Positions 23,090-35,058 of a stretch of DNA of 64,000 bases are shown here, piece after piece. Under the pieces are notes generated by a model that was given only the letters and a program-made list of their open reading frames with translations, did not search any database and was not told the origin of the DNA. Each line of letters begins with the position of its first letter. The stretch's first letter is position 1. The position numbers were made by a program, and so were the translations under genes. This DNA is from Zymoseptoria tritici IPO323 (taxonomy: Eukaryota; Ascomycota; Dothideomycetes; Mycosphaerellales; Mycosphaerellaceae), in NCBI RefSeq assembly GCF_000219625.1, contig NC_018210.1, forward strand, positions 1,922,001 to 1,986,000, given 5' to 3'.

Positions 23090-26000
23090 CACTCTCTACG
23101 GATTTTCTACGTTAATTTTAACCGATCTATTAAGGCTATAGAGTCTACTTTAGACGTCGCGGTTAAGCAGAAAGCCGACCTTCTACTAGTCTAGGAACCG
23201 TAGACTATAGAAGACCCGATAATAGGCTACAAAGAGACAAGATCTATCGTATACCGGGATTATAACCAGCTATTCCTAACGACTATAGATTCGACGATCC
23301 GGCTAAGAACAATACTATATATTAGCATAAGACTTAACGTTAATATCTCTCCTATTTTATTAGACGATAGCGACATACTTTCCTTTGTTATTTTAGACAA
23401 GAAGGGCAATAAGATCTAGATAGTTAATCTCTATAACGAGAAGGACCTTCGGGATACCGAGAACCCGCAAAACCGACGAACGATAGAGAGAAGCCTCTAC
23501 TCTCTATATAACACGTTCCTTCTAAACACTCTACTAGTAGGAGACTTTAACCTTAGATACCCGTCCTAGGATCCGAGGGGAAAGGATACTACTAGTGCCC
23601 GCGAATTTATAGAGTAGATAGAAGACTAGGGCTTTACTCTACGTAATACGATAGGTGTCGGGACCTTCTACAGGCCGCACCTAGACGCAGAGTCGGTCCT
23701 AGACCTTACGTTTACAAGAGGATCCTTATCTACGAAAGAAATCGACTAGAGAACGATTCCGACAGGCTTAGACTATAAGGCTATATCTATAGACCTTATT
23801 AGCGCACAAGATCGAGCCTAATAGAAGAAAGTAGTTCTAAATATAGCTTCCGCGGATTAGGAACTGTTTACAGATCTCCTAATAAGCAAGGCGACGTCTA
23901 TTAACTATACGAACTCCCTCGACGACATCGTAGACTCCTTTACCTCGTATATTACCGAATCGATACGGGGAGCAATCCTAGAGAAAGTAGTATACGCCTG
24001 CGCAAAACCTTAGTAGAATAGAGAGCTACGCACGCTACGCCGTATAATGTCTAGAACATATAGACAGACCTTTACCTACAGACGTACGCCGACGCTAGAC
24101 GAGAAAGAGGCGTATATAAAAGCGAGAAACGAGTACTTCTAAGCTATTAGAACAGCTAAGAAGAACTACTAGAACGCTTTCCTCGAAAAAGAAGACTCGA
24201 AATCTATCTTTAAAGCTATGTCCTATACTAGGAATAGCAGCCGAAGACAGATACCTACGATAAATAATAAAGATTCTTTCGAGGGGAAATATAAGGCCTT
24301 CTCCGAAGCCTTATTTCCGCGCCCTCCTGCCGAGGAACCTCTACCTAGCCGTTAGGAAGCGTATATAGCCGGGGATTAGGGCTAGACTACGCTAACCGAA
24401 GAGGAACTCGCTGCCGCCTATAGTACGAAGATAGTAAAAGGAAAAACGCCAGGCCTAGACGGTATTACGTAAGCTATTATTATTGTTTGTTTGTTTGTTT
24501 GTTTGTTCCATTTACGTCCTGTAGGAGTCTATGACTATGTAGGACGGCTGTCTCGCGACAGCAGTCTATCTATGTACAATCGTTGTTCTCTCGTATCTCT
24601 TGACCTTAGGGAAAGACCCGTGCCTAGGATAGTAGCCAGCTAGTATCGAAGGACTTTAAAGAAAGACAAATAAGGAAAAGTAAAAGGAGTGTAGGCTAGA
24701 CGGTCTCGTCTTCGCCTCTTGCTAGGTGCCAGGACCTAGAAGCAATCTTTGTATCCGAGAGAAAGGTAGTAAGGTGTTTCCGGAGTTCCTTATCTTCTAC
24801 TATTTCTAGTAGAGATTGTGCTTGTCGTAGCGGTAGTGGCCTAAATACATCGTAGATAGGGCAGTAAAGCGTACGGCGCTATTCCTATTACCTTTCTACG
24901 TATATATAGTAGGCTACTCGACGAAGGACACTACCCCTAATGCTAGAAAGTTGCGACAGGCGTAGTTCTAGCAAAGCCGGGAAAACTAGACTATTTAGTC
25001 CCTAAGGCCTACCGAGTTATCTCTCTCCTAAACTATCTCGGCAAGATTAGCGAGAGAATACTCGCAAAACGCTTAGGGATTATTATAAAGACGAAGCCCC
25101 TTCTACACGACTCGTAGTTAGGAGGGCGAAAGAAGAAATTGGCTATCGATACGGTACTTCTCTTAACGAACGAAATTAAGGAGAATCGAAGAAAGAAAAA
25201 GAAGACTTCGGTTATCTTCCTTAACGTAAGAGGAGCATACGACTATATTGCAAAGAACCGACTATTAAGAATAATAATCTAGTTAAGGCTTCCGTATAGC
25301 CTTATACATTAGGTTTAGTCGTTTATAAGTAATAGACGCTTACGAATAGCATTCGACGGACAGATATAGGAATTCTAGGACGTAGAGATCGGCATTCCGT
25401 AAGGCAGCCCGATATCTCCTATCCTCTTTCTTATCTATACGCGCGACATATTCTTCTTGCTATAAGGAGTTACTCCTAGTTCCTACGTCGACGACATTAG
25501 ACTATCTACCTCGTCTACGTCCCTTAAAAAGAACTCTAAGGTACTAGAACGTAAGGCAAGAAGGCTAATAGACCTAGGAAAGAAGAACTCGATTACTTTC
25601 GACCTAGTAAAGACAGACCTAGTATACTTCTCGAAAGGGAAAGGGTCCGATTGCCCGGTAATTCTTCTAAATAGCGATATTGTTCGCCTAGTAAAGAAAG
25701 CGATAAGGTAGCTTAGGATTTAGCTAGACGCCGGTCTTACCTTTAAGGAGCATATTATAATAAGATCGGCATAAGTATAAGCGGCATTCTATCGATTAGA
25801 AAGACTAGCAAATACCGAACGCGGTCTATCTTCTATATCGTTAAGAAAGATCTACCTAGCCTGCGTTACTATAATAGTAGACTACGGGGCCCCGGTTTAG
25901 TAGCGGTCGAAAAAGAGCATAAAACCTCTAGTATCTCTACAAAGTAAAGCTTATAGAAAGATCCTAGGCGTTTTCCGTACCGCCCTAAACGTCCTGTCCG

Positions 26001-26720
26001 AAGTAGAGTTAAATCTCTTCCCCCCGGATCTACGCCTAGAGAGATAGTTAATTTTATACTCTCTACGCGTAGCAAAGCTACCCGAAAACTACCCTATAAG
26101 ACTCGCTATCTAAAGTGCGCCTTCGGATACGCGAGAAGTCTAATACGAGGACTCGAGAGAGATACTTCTGCAAAAACGACAGAGAATATAGATATAACTA
26201 CTCTGTTATCGACTCCGACAATACAAGCATTTCGTAGAATACGAGAGGGCTAACTACGTAAAAGACGATCTCTTTAGCGTCTGGAAAACCCGATACGAAA
26301 TAGTAAGACAATAGGAGATTAATAAGGTACCTAGGAATACAAATAGCTACCTTAGTCGATTTCTATAGAGCTCGCTAGGAAAACATAGAATAGGAGGAAG
26401 ACGCGCTTTAACTAGTGCCTTCTATACTATCCTATTAGGACACGGATACCTAAAGTCCTATCTCTATCGCTTTAGATACGTAACGACGCTAGACTGCCCT
26501 TGCGGACGACGAGAAACAGTAGAACACCTCGTATATAGCTGCCCTATCTACGATGTATTTAGGCTACTACCGCTACGACAAGCACAATCTCTACTAGAAA
26601 TAGTAGAAGATAAGGAACTCCGGAAACACCTTACTACCTTTCTCTCGGATATAAAGATTGCTTCTAGGTCCTAGCACCTAGTAAGAGGCGAAGACGAGAC
26701 CGTCTAGCCTACACTCCTTT
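23090..26720 (+). pseudogene. LINE ORF2 remnant: AP-type endonuclease, reverse transcriptase, zinc motif
   Basis: Broken by many TAG/TAA codons and by an inverted insertion at about 24484-24864. Landmarks visible by translation are: VKQKADLLLV near 23165 (start of the endonuclease fold); LLVGDFNLRYPS near 23530-23565 (the GDFN motif of AP-like endonucleases); KAYRVISLLNYLGKISERIL near 25000-25060 (reverse transcriptase fingers); YVDD near 25480 (catalytic box, aspartates intact); and CPCGRRETVEHLVYSCP near 26497-26547 (C-terminal Cys/His motif of many LINEs). The conserved order identifies a LINE ORF2. It cannot be functional as it stands. Confidence 0.82.
24484..24864 (-). mobile_element. 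Inverted, 5'-truncated LINE 3' fragment
   Basis: Starts with (GTTT)n, the complement of the (CAAA)n tail. It then matches the reverse complement of the parent element's own 3' end (about 26530-26920) up to GATAGGGCAG. The fragment is about 380 bp and interrupts ORF2 between a PGLDGI-type segment and the LAKPGK segment of the reverse transcriptase. I found no clear target duplication. It shows fewer mutations at some sites (for example GTAGTGG versus GTAGTAG), so it may be younger or less strongly mutated than its host. Confidence 0.8.
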
Positions 26721-26920
26721 TACTTTTCCTTATTTGTCTTTCTTTAAAGTCCTTCGATACTAGCTTGCTACTATCCTAGGCACGGGTCTTTCCCTAAGGT
26801 TAAAAAATACGAGAGAACAACGATTGTATATAGATAGACTGCTGTCGCGAGACAGCCGTCCTACATAGTTATAGACTCCTACAGGACGTAAATGGAACAA
26901 ACAAACAAACAAACAAACAA

Positions 26921-27639
26921 TAGAGTCTCCGTAGCTATATTTACTATTATTACTCTTACTAGTAGACTTAAATTATTAGTTACCTTATTAGTTTAGATAT
27001 TTAGATTATATATCCTTTCTTAAGAGTAATATATAGCTTATATTAAAGCCTTAGAGCCTATATATCTATAACTATTTATATTACTTTTAGTAGTAGATTC
27101 TTAATAGACGTTGTCTTATTACTTTAAATATATAGGATCTATATATTATCTAAGAAGTAATACTTAGCTTTTATATAAGGCCTAAGGCCTATATAGCTAT
27201 ATTTGTTATTATTACCCTTTATAGTAGACTTCTAGTAGTACCTATTATAGTACTTTATATATTAAGATTATATATTCTCTCTTAAGTATAATATATAGCT
27301 TCTCTTTAAGCCCTAGTACAATTCTACCTAAATATACTTATATTACTCTCTATAGTAGACTTTTAGTAGTAGCTATTATATTACTTTAAATACTAGTACT
27401 ATACGTCCCTCTTAAGTATAATATATAGCTTATCTTAAAGTCTAAGAGCTAAAGTAGCTATATATACTATTATTACTCTTAGTAGTAGGTTTTAAAAGAG
27501 TTTATCTTATTAACTAATATATTTAGTTTCTATATTATTTCTAAAGAGTAATACTAAGCTAAATTTAAAGGCCTAGAGTATATATAGCTATAACTACTCT
27601 TATTATACTTAGTAGTAAACTCTAGTAGTAGTTATCTTA
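26921..27639. repeat. 131-bp satellite array, second block
   Basis: Continuation of the satellite after the LINE. Bases 26921-26933 are the right-hand LINE target duplication. From about 27089 to 27639 the sequence is a near-identical copy of 14958 onward. Bases 27635-27639 (TCTTA) are the left target duplication of the next element. Confidence 0.85.
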
Positions 27640-27809
27640 TGTTACGGGTGAACAATGTATATACGAGAGTTTAGAGTCTGTATTAGATATAGTAAGTTCG
27701 ATAAGGAAGTAGCCTAAAACTTCGCGGTAAGCGTAGAAAAGGATGTAGGCTACTAAGACGAAGTACGGGGTTACGCTACGTATTATAGAAAGGGCGCTAG
27801 TCCCTTATA
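27640..27809 (-). repeat. Gypsy 1 LTR (element 3' LTR)
   Basis: 170 bp, same length as its partner at 34268-34437. Visible differences between the two are mainly C/T and G/A transitions, for example TGTTACGGGTG versus TATTACGGGTA at the outer end and CTTATA versus CTTACA at the inner end. These are consistent with RIP and not with random decay. Confidence 0.88.
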
Positions 27810-28225
27810 ATACCCCCCTCCTCTTAGTGCGCGGAAAAGTCGTCGGCAACTAATATAAAAGCAGCGGACCATTTACCCTCCTCGTTTAGACCTACTATAG
27901 TCGTCTAATTAGCTAAAATTTACTCCTATTGTCCGCTCTTTTCCTAGTATTATCGTATGTCTAGGCGAAAACTATCGGATCCCGATATAATAAGCCTACT
28001 ACACTTTACTCTATCTCTTTACTTTTCTAGTATTGTCGAGAAAGTAACAATATACGGAAAATACGCCCTTAGAGCCTAGGTCTACGTATAAATACCCTGC
28101 CCCCCCCTCTTTTCTACTGCTATTATTACTAAATCGTTAAGGTAAGTTTTTAACCTAAAGGTTAAGGGTTCGAGTCCTTCGCTTTTATCTAGGACCCCGG
28201 TGCTTTTCTAACGGAGTCGTAGATA

Positions 28226-29060
28226 ATGTCTATTTTCGGCAATAATAACAATCCTTAGAACAACAACCCGGGTCCCGCCCTTACCTTCCCGCTAGCTACT
28301 AACAACCCGCCGGCGCCCGCCCCCGCTCCTCCTCTAGCGGCTCCCGCTTAGAACTAGCCGCGTACCGTTATCTATTACGAGCTATACGCTAAAAGCGGAA
28401 TCGACTACGTCCTACCGGTAGTATAAAATGTATCCCGCCTATTTTCCGCCGGACCCCGCTAATAAACCTAGATAGGCCGTTCTCGCGCGTATAGGAGCTA
28501 TTACTCTAAGCGTAAGAATTGCGCTAAACTATAAGTTATAACCTAGCTCCGCTCGAAAGTCGCTGCTAACCGCCTAGTCCTTAATTCGCCTATGTCGCCT
28601 ACGCCCTTTAGACCCGCGTAGGAACTTAGTAGGTAGCGTAAGTATCGCCGGCCTCCGCTCGAAAACCGTCGGCTAATTAGACTATAGTAATAAGGCTTAT
28701 AATAGTTTAGGTACTACTCTTAAGGCTTAGAAGGCCCTAAAGCTACTATAGGTAGTAGGTTTGCTCTCTACGTAGGTTCTCTTATTATCTCCGATTAAAA
28801 AGCCCTACTAACCGCTCGAAATAGTCCGGTAGCTTCGGAGATTACTCGTTCTATAGAGGAGGTTGTCGCGTAGTAAGGACAAACGTAAGTACTTCGCCAG
28901 TCTCCGTTTAGTACAACCCGCTAACCGCTTATTAGTCCTAGTAGCATTCCTACTACTCTCGTATTAGGTAGGCGTCGCTCCTCGTAGATAGCTACTTCCG
29001 CTTATTCTTAGTCGGTTCCCGGTATAGAATATAGTAGTGCGATTACTACTCTAAAAAGTA
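28226..29060 (+). pseudogene. Antisense ORF remnant inside gypsy 1
   Basis: On the strand opposite to gag-pol, just beyond the chromodomain end, an ATG at 28226 begins MSIFGNNNNP. Reading through RIP-type stops, it continues protein-like for about 75 codons (Asn/Pro/Ala-rich, then a TVIYYELYAKSGIDYVLPVV-type segment). After that the sense continues in another frame, either a frameshift or an unrecognised intron. I recognise no family. Antisense extra genes are known in some gypsy elements. The end is approximate. Confidence 0.35.
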
Positions 29061-29089
29061 ATTTATAAAATAAAAATTCTTACGTAACC

Positions 29090-32000
29090 TCTCGTTCTCC
29101 TTGTACGTCCGGTTACTTCTTCTTAGTAACCGCTCTCTTTTTCCCCTTCTTAATGTACTTCTCTTTTAGCCTATTATTAACTTTAGCATTTCTAAATTTT
29201 TGCTCGAAGTTATCTATAGTAACGGTATCCGCTAGGTTATCTAAGGGCTCTTATGTTAGATCGTAGTAGCCGGTCTATTTAACTAGAACCTCCCTTCCAC
29301 CTCCTCTATTCTTTAGTACTATCCTTATATATAGTAGTTCTTCTATATCCTATTCCTCGTACGACTTAATTAATACTAGATCCGGCTAGTAATCGTCGGA
29401 GACCTAGCCTAGGAGAGGGTCGTTACTCGCTAGTCTTAGTAGATCTAAATAGAAGACCGGATAAATGTTGCCGGGGATCCTAGCTAAACAGATAGAAACC
29501 GGCGACAAGACCTTATTAACTGTATACTTCGCATTCTTATAATCTAGGCTTCCCTTAGGGCGATTAGTACGATAATTCCTTAAATCTAGCTATACCTTAT
29601 CGCCCTTCCGGTATATTAGCGCCGCGGTGCGCTTCCTATTAGCGGCCTCCTCCTACTTTTAGGTAGCGTCCGCTATACTTGCCTAGCATAGGTCTATAAT
29701 TCCCTTTATTTTCTCTACGAACTTCGAGGCTCTCTAGGCTACGGCTAGCGTAGAGGGCTCCTCGTTGTCCGGCTCTAAGGGTACGGGAGACGGGGCTTCG
29801 TATCTGTAAACTACAAAGAAGGGGCTTATTCCTAACCCCGAATAGTAACGGGCGTTTAGCGCTAATTAGGCCGTAGAGAGCTAGCGTTTCTAGTCGGACT
29901 ACTCGTAATTAATATAGTTCCTTAGATAGGCTTAGACGTCCTAGTTTAGTCTCTCTAGGCCTCCGTCGGTTTAAGGGTAGTAAGCTAAGCTTAGTCGCTA
30001 CTATACTCTAACTAACCGGTAGAGTATTTTCTAGAATATGCTCGTCTAGTTCGTCCCCCTATTGCTTATAATCGCGCTCGGCAGCCTATAATATCTTACT
30101 TAGTAGTCTAGGAATCTCTCGGCGTACTCCTCCGCTTTTATACTAGGCATCGCCTCTAAAACGACGGACTTACTTAAATAGTCTTTAATAACCTATAGGT
30201 AACAGTTCCCCTTAGACTTAGGGAGGTCGGTTATAAAATCTATAAAGATCTCCTAGAAGAAGCGATTAGGAACCGGTAGAGGGCGTAGGAGTCCGTATTT
30301 ATGCTCTCTCTATACCTTGTTCCTTCCGTAGTAATCGTAGTTTCTTAAAAACCTCCTAATATAACGTAACTATAGGGGCTAGTAGAAGTTTCTCCCTAGT
30401 ATAAAGGCCGTAGAGTCCCGCCCGGGGTAGCCGTAGACCGGGGAGTTATGCACGGACTAAATAATCTTAGTACGGAGTTTATCGTTTTGTAGAATCTTAG
30501 TATCCGCCGACTTATATTCGGCCTCCGACGTAACTGCCGCTCTAGGAACCTATAACCTACCGCGATGCCTTAAGCGGCCCTTCTCGTCGATGCTACAATC
30601 CCTAATCTAGATTTTAACCTTTAGATCCGGTAGAATAGTACGGGATCCGTCCTTAACGGCGCGGATTACCGTCTAATACTAGGTGTCCTTTTTTAAAGTC
30701 GGACCCTATAGTTTATTTAACTCGCTGTCCTAAAAGGGTCCCGCTATAGCCGCGTCCTCGCTGTCGGAATTCGGCTCTAAAGCTACTAGCTATATTAGTA
30801 TAGCTTATAGGTAGTAGAGTTAGATAGACGTAGCCGATAGGTTGTTAGCTACTACCTTCCTTTCCCCTCTAGCCGCTAGCTAATCCGGGGCTAGATTAGG
30901 TTCTAGGAACCTCCTAAACCGTAATATCTTATTATCCTCGCCTAGAGTGTCCTACTCCCTACGAGAAAGTATATCTAGTATAATCGCTTCGGTCCCTAGT
31001 CGGTATACGAGTTTAAACTAGAATAACGTAATAGTCTTAAACTATCGAATCTGCCTCTTACTTAGCTACCTCTTTGTTATAAAGTACTCTAGGTTCTTAT
31101 AGTCCGTCTAAATAGTAAAGGGACTATACGTCTTTAGCTCGGGTACCTAGAATTTTAGGTAGGATACTACTGCTAACATCTCCTTATCGTAAATGTCGTA
31201 GTTAATCTCGGCTTTATTAAGCTTCTATAAAAAGAAGCCTACTAGCTTTAGGACCCTGTTCGCTTCCTATAGGAGCGCGCCTCTAATCGCGAACCCGCTA
31301 TAATCCGTCTCTAGGAACGTAGGAAGCCCCGGGTCCTAGTATATAAGTACTGGAGCCCTACAATACTTCCCTTTTAACTCCTCGAATACTTTCTCCTTAA
31401 GCTCTTCCTAGGAGAACGGCGTTCCTTTCCTAGTAAGCGTAGTTAAGGGAGCGGCGATCTTAGAGTAGCTAGGGATAAATATCCTATAGTAGTTAGCAAA
31501 ACCTAGGAACCTTCGAACCTCCTTCTACGTTCGTAGTGCCTTCTAGTCTTCTACTACTTAAATCTTCTTAGGGTCGGGTCCTACGCCTTTTCCGTCGGTA
31601 TAAACAATAAACCCTAGGTACTTAACAGTCTTCCGTACGAAAGCGCACTTTCCTAGGTCTAGGTATAGGCCCCTATCCTAAAGGGCCCGGAGGACTATAC
31701 GAACCTTCTAGTAGTAATCCTCGAGCGTACTATCGGAGTAGATAATTATATTATTACTATATACTAAAGCAAAGTCGTCTAGATATTCCCGTAATAAATT
31801 ATTAATAAACCGCTAGAAAGTAGCTAGTACCCCGGATAGACTAAACGGGCATACTAACTACTCGAATAGACTAAATCTAGTGCAGAAGGCTGTCTTATAC
31901 TCTTCGCCGGCCGCTATACGAATGTAATAGAAGGCGGCTATAACGTCGACCTTCGTAAGCTATTATAAGCCTATAAGGTTCCTTAAGGTCTCCGGAACTA

Positions 32001-34230
32001 ATAGGAGTAGGTACCTGTTATGCTTCGTTAAGGCGTTTAGCGCTCGATAGTTATAGTAGAAACGTAGTTCCCCTCCCGGTTTACGAGCGAAAAGCACTAG
32101 TGCTATAGCCTCTAAGGAACTTAGCCGGATATATCCCTTTTTTAGTAGGGCATCGATAACTTTTCTTAGGACTAGGAGTTCGTCCTTAGATATGCTATAT
32201 AAGGGGCCCTAAGGTAATCGGGGCGGTAAACTATCGGTATTCGGCCGGAGAGCGATCTTATAGTCTAGATCCCCTCTATAAGGAGCGAGCTTGTCGGCCT
32301 CCTGCGTCCTAAATAGCGGTAGCATGTTATAAAGCTCCGGGGGGAGCCTACTCTTAAGCTACTTATCTATTAGGGGCTCCTTTACTTCTAAGGATTTCTA
32401 GATATCCTAAACTGTCGCTATAGCGAGGGTTATAAGCTACTTAGCATCCTAAAGTGTCTTCTTAACGTCCTCGACTAAAGCTATAGCAGCTGCTACAAAG
32501 CTACTAGAGTTCTTAATCTCCTTATAGTTCCTCCCTTCTTCTACCTATTTATTAGCGACACTATAATAGAACCGGTGTTTCTCTAGTATAGTCCGGATCT
32601 TATTATACGCCTTCTAGGGGTTCCCGAGGATTAGAGGGAAGGCTAAGTTAGGTACGACGTAAGTATATACTAACTAGGTATATCCGCTTACTCCTATCCG
32701 GAACGCGACGACTCCCTTAATCTGCGAGTTACGTATAGACGTAGTAGCGCCCTTAACGCCTCTCTTCTTATCGCTAACTAAGCTAAGCCCGAGGCCTTTA
32801 GCTAGGTCTCTGTTAATAGTAGCGTAGCATTAATATTCTTCGTCGATTAGGGCAAAGGTCCCGAAGGTTTCTTCTAGGACTACGTCGCTATAGATTAGGG
32901 TACCGTTTATCCTACTTTTAAACGCCTCCTAGCCTACTATTATTACTACGGCTATACCGTCTCCTACCCTAGCACTTCGGGAAGGAGTTAGTCTTTTCCC
33001 GTCTCTACGGAATCCGACTCCTCTTTATCGTCCTTTAGAACCGGTCCCGCGCGGACCGTGTTTATTCTAGCGGGTAGCGTTACTACGGCGTAGGGACATT
33101 CGCGTCTATAGTGTCTGTCCGCTCTATAGCGGAAGTAGAGTCTCTTCTGTCGGCGTCGCTCTCTTTCTACGTCGTCGACCTACTTTGCTCTCTACTTCCC
33201 TCTAGCGTTACTATTCCGACTTCCTTAGCTTCTTAAGCGATTCCCGCTCGTCTAGGCCGGGGTTATAATAGTATCTCTATCGGCGTCTACCCGTGCTCTC
33301 GAGGTGCTCCTACCCTAAGGGCGCGCGGTTACTAGTATAGAAGAAATAGTATCCTTATTCTTCTCTTTCTACTTTTTGTTAGTAGCCTTAAACTAGTTAG
33401 TAGCCTCTAGATTAGTTATTACCCGCTCGACCTCCTCTGTATAATCGTTATAGTCCTTAATGTTTACGATAGAGGTAGTATATGTCTTTACGGGGTTTAA
33501 AAAGGTGTGTTTTAGGTATCTAATCTAGACCTCGTCTTTCTAGCTCGCTCCGCCGGCACTAAGTAGGAGATCGTTAAATCTTAGCTAGTAGTCGTACTAT
33601 AGCTAACTAAGTTTATACCGGAGGTTTATAAGCTCTTCTAATACGTTTAAGGCCTCTCTACTATCGCCGAAGACCTCTTCGAGTCGCGTAAAGAAAGCCT
33701 CGGGGTCCCGTGCTTTGTTCGCTCCTCCCGACTCCTAGAAATAACGTATGCGAGATCTCTCCTTATAAGGGAGGGTGTCGTAGATAGCGTCCTAGTAGTA
33801 CGGGTCGGGGAGCGTTAGTTTTAGGCCGGCACGTACTCGAAAGGAGCTTCTTAGCCGTAGTAGATAGTCTCGGAAAGTACTCGACTTCCCGTCCTAGGCT
33901 ATTAGCTTCTAACCCTTAGGGCCCGAGGGTTTTAAGTCGTAGCCCGCGGCCGGTCGACCGGAGATCGCCTAGGTTAGTGCTTGAATTAGGTCGTTTATAG
34001 AAGGGGCCGCTAGATCTACTAGGGCTCCTCTAGTCTCGGCTGCCGGCTATAGTACATTCCGCTTGGCTTCCGCCCGATTAATAGCGTTCCGCTAATGTTC
34101 TAGCTCTACCTACATTGCATTTTGACGTATATATAGTTACTAGAGGAACGTTTATAGATCGGGTATACTCGGCTCCTCCGGATTAACGTTACCGGATCCC
34201 GAAGGATTTACGCTATTATCCGTTATATCG
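29090..34230 (-). pseudogene. Gypsy 1 gag-pol remnant with chromodomain
   Basis: Reading from high to low coordinates there are four landmarks. A zinc-knuckle remnant near 33100-33150 reads LYFRYRADRHYRRECP, where two expected Cys are Tyr, as TGY to TAY mutation would give. Reverse transcriptase at about 31700-31960 includes EEYKTAFCTRFSLFE. The catalytic YxDD box near 31745-31780 reads YSNN, so both aspartates are lost. A C-terminal chromodomain at about 29200-29420 includes REVLVK-stop-TGYYDLT-stop-EP, with stops exactly where the family has Trp. The reading frame is otherwise traceable. Inactive by point mutation, not by deletion. Confidence 0.82.
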
Positions 34231-34267
34231 TTTATAGTAGGAGTTGTATCGAGTAGATCGAACTTAA

Positions 34268-34437
34268 TATTACGGGTAAACAATATATATACGAGAGTTT
34301 AGAGTCTATATTAGATATAGCAAGTTCGATAAGGAAGTAGCCCGAAACTTCGCGGTAAGCGTAGAAAAGGATGTAGGCTACTAAGACGAAGTACGGGGTT
34401 GCGCCACGTGTTATAGAAAGGGCGCTAGTCCCTTACA
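34268..34437 (-). repeat. Gypsy 1 LTR (element 5' LTR)
   Basis: 170-bp partner of 27640-27809. Its outer boundary at 34437 is fixed by the TCTTA target duplication that follows. The element's primer-binding site should lie just inside, below 34268, but I could not match it to a tRNA. Confidence 0.88.
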
Positions 34438-35058
34438 TCTTATTAGTTAAAATATTCTTAGGTAATATATCCTCTCTTAAGAGTAATACTTAGTATATAT
34501 TAGAAACCTAGAGTATACGTAGCTATATATACTAATATTACTCTTCGTAGTAGACTTATAATAGTAGTTATCTTATTAATTTAAATATTTAGCTTCTATA
34601 TCTACTCTAACGAGTAATACTTAGCTTATATAAGAGGCCTAAGGCCTATATACCTAGATCTATTATTATTACTCTTAGTAGTAGATTCTTTGTAGACGTT
34701 ATCTTATTACTCTAAATATATAAGATCTAAATATTATCTAAGAAGTAATACTAGGCTTATATAAAAGGCCTAAGGCCTATATAGTTATATTTACTACTAT
34801 TACCCTCCGTAGTCGACTTCTAGTAATAGCTATTATATTACTTTAAATATTAGAACTAGATATATTCTCTTAAGAGTAATATATAGATTATCTTAAAGAT
34901 CTAGAGCCGAATTAGCTATATATATCTATATTACTCTTCGTAGTAGATTCTTAGTAGACGTTACCTTATTACTTTAAATATTTAGGTTATACTCTATCTC
35001 TTAAGAGTAATATTTAGCTTATATTAAAGCCCTTAAGCTATTTTACCTATATTTACAT
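34438..35058. repeat. 131-bp satellite array, third block
   Basis: Satellite between the two gypsy elements. It is the direct continuation of the duplicated segment interrupted at 27639 and matches about 15500-16126 closely. It ends at the outer edge of the gypsy 2 LTR. Confidence 0.83.

Larger units (their letters stand above)
20971..26920 (+). mobile_element. LINE retrotransposon, RIP-inactivated, 5.95 kb
   Basis: A non-LTR element inserted in the satellite. It is flanked by a perfect 13-bp target duplication, TAGAGTCTCCGTA, at 20958-20970 and 26921-26933. It ends in a (CAAA)n tail at about 26896-26920. It has an ORF1 region, an ORF2 with endonuclease, reverse transcriptase and C-terminal zinc motif, and a 3' UTR of about 200 bp. 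Many in-frame TAG/TAA codons sit where Trp or Gln would be expected, so it is inactive. A 380-bp inverted 3' fragment of the same family is inserted inside ORF2. The general layout resembles fungal Tad1-type LINEs, but the clade was not tested. Confidence 0.88.
27640..34437 (-). mobile_element. Ty3/gypsy LTR retrotransposon 1, RIP-inactivated, minus strand
   Basis: A 6.8-kb element between two 170-bp LTRs and a perfect 5-bp target duplication TCTTA (27635-27639 and 34438-34442). Read on the minus strand the LTR starts TGTAAGGGACTAGCG and ends in CA. Gag, reverse transcriptase, later pol and a chromodomain follow in that order towards lower coordinates, so it belongs to the chromodomain-bearing gypsy group (chromovirus type). 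A purine-rich tract, on the minus strand AAGAGGAGGGGGGG near 27812-27825, sits next to the 3' LTR as expected of a polypurine tract. It was inserted into the duplicated satellite segment. Confidence 0.88.
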
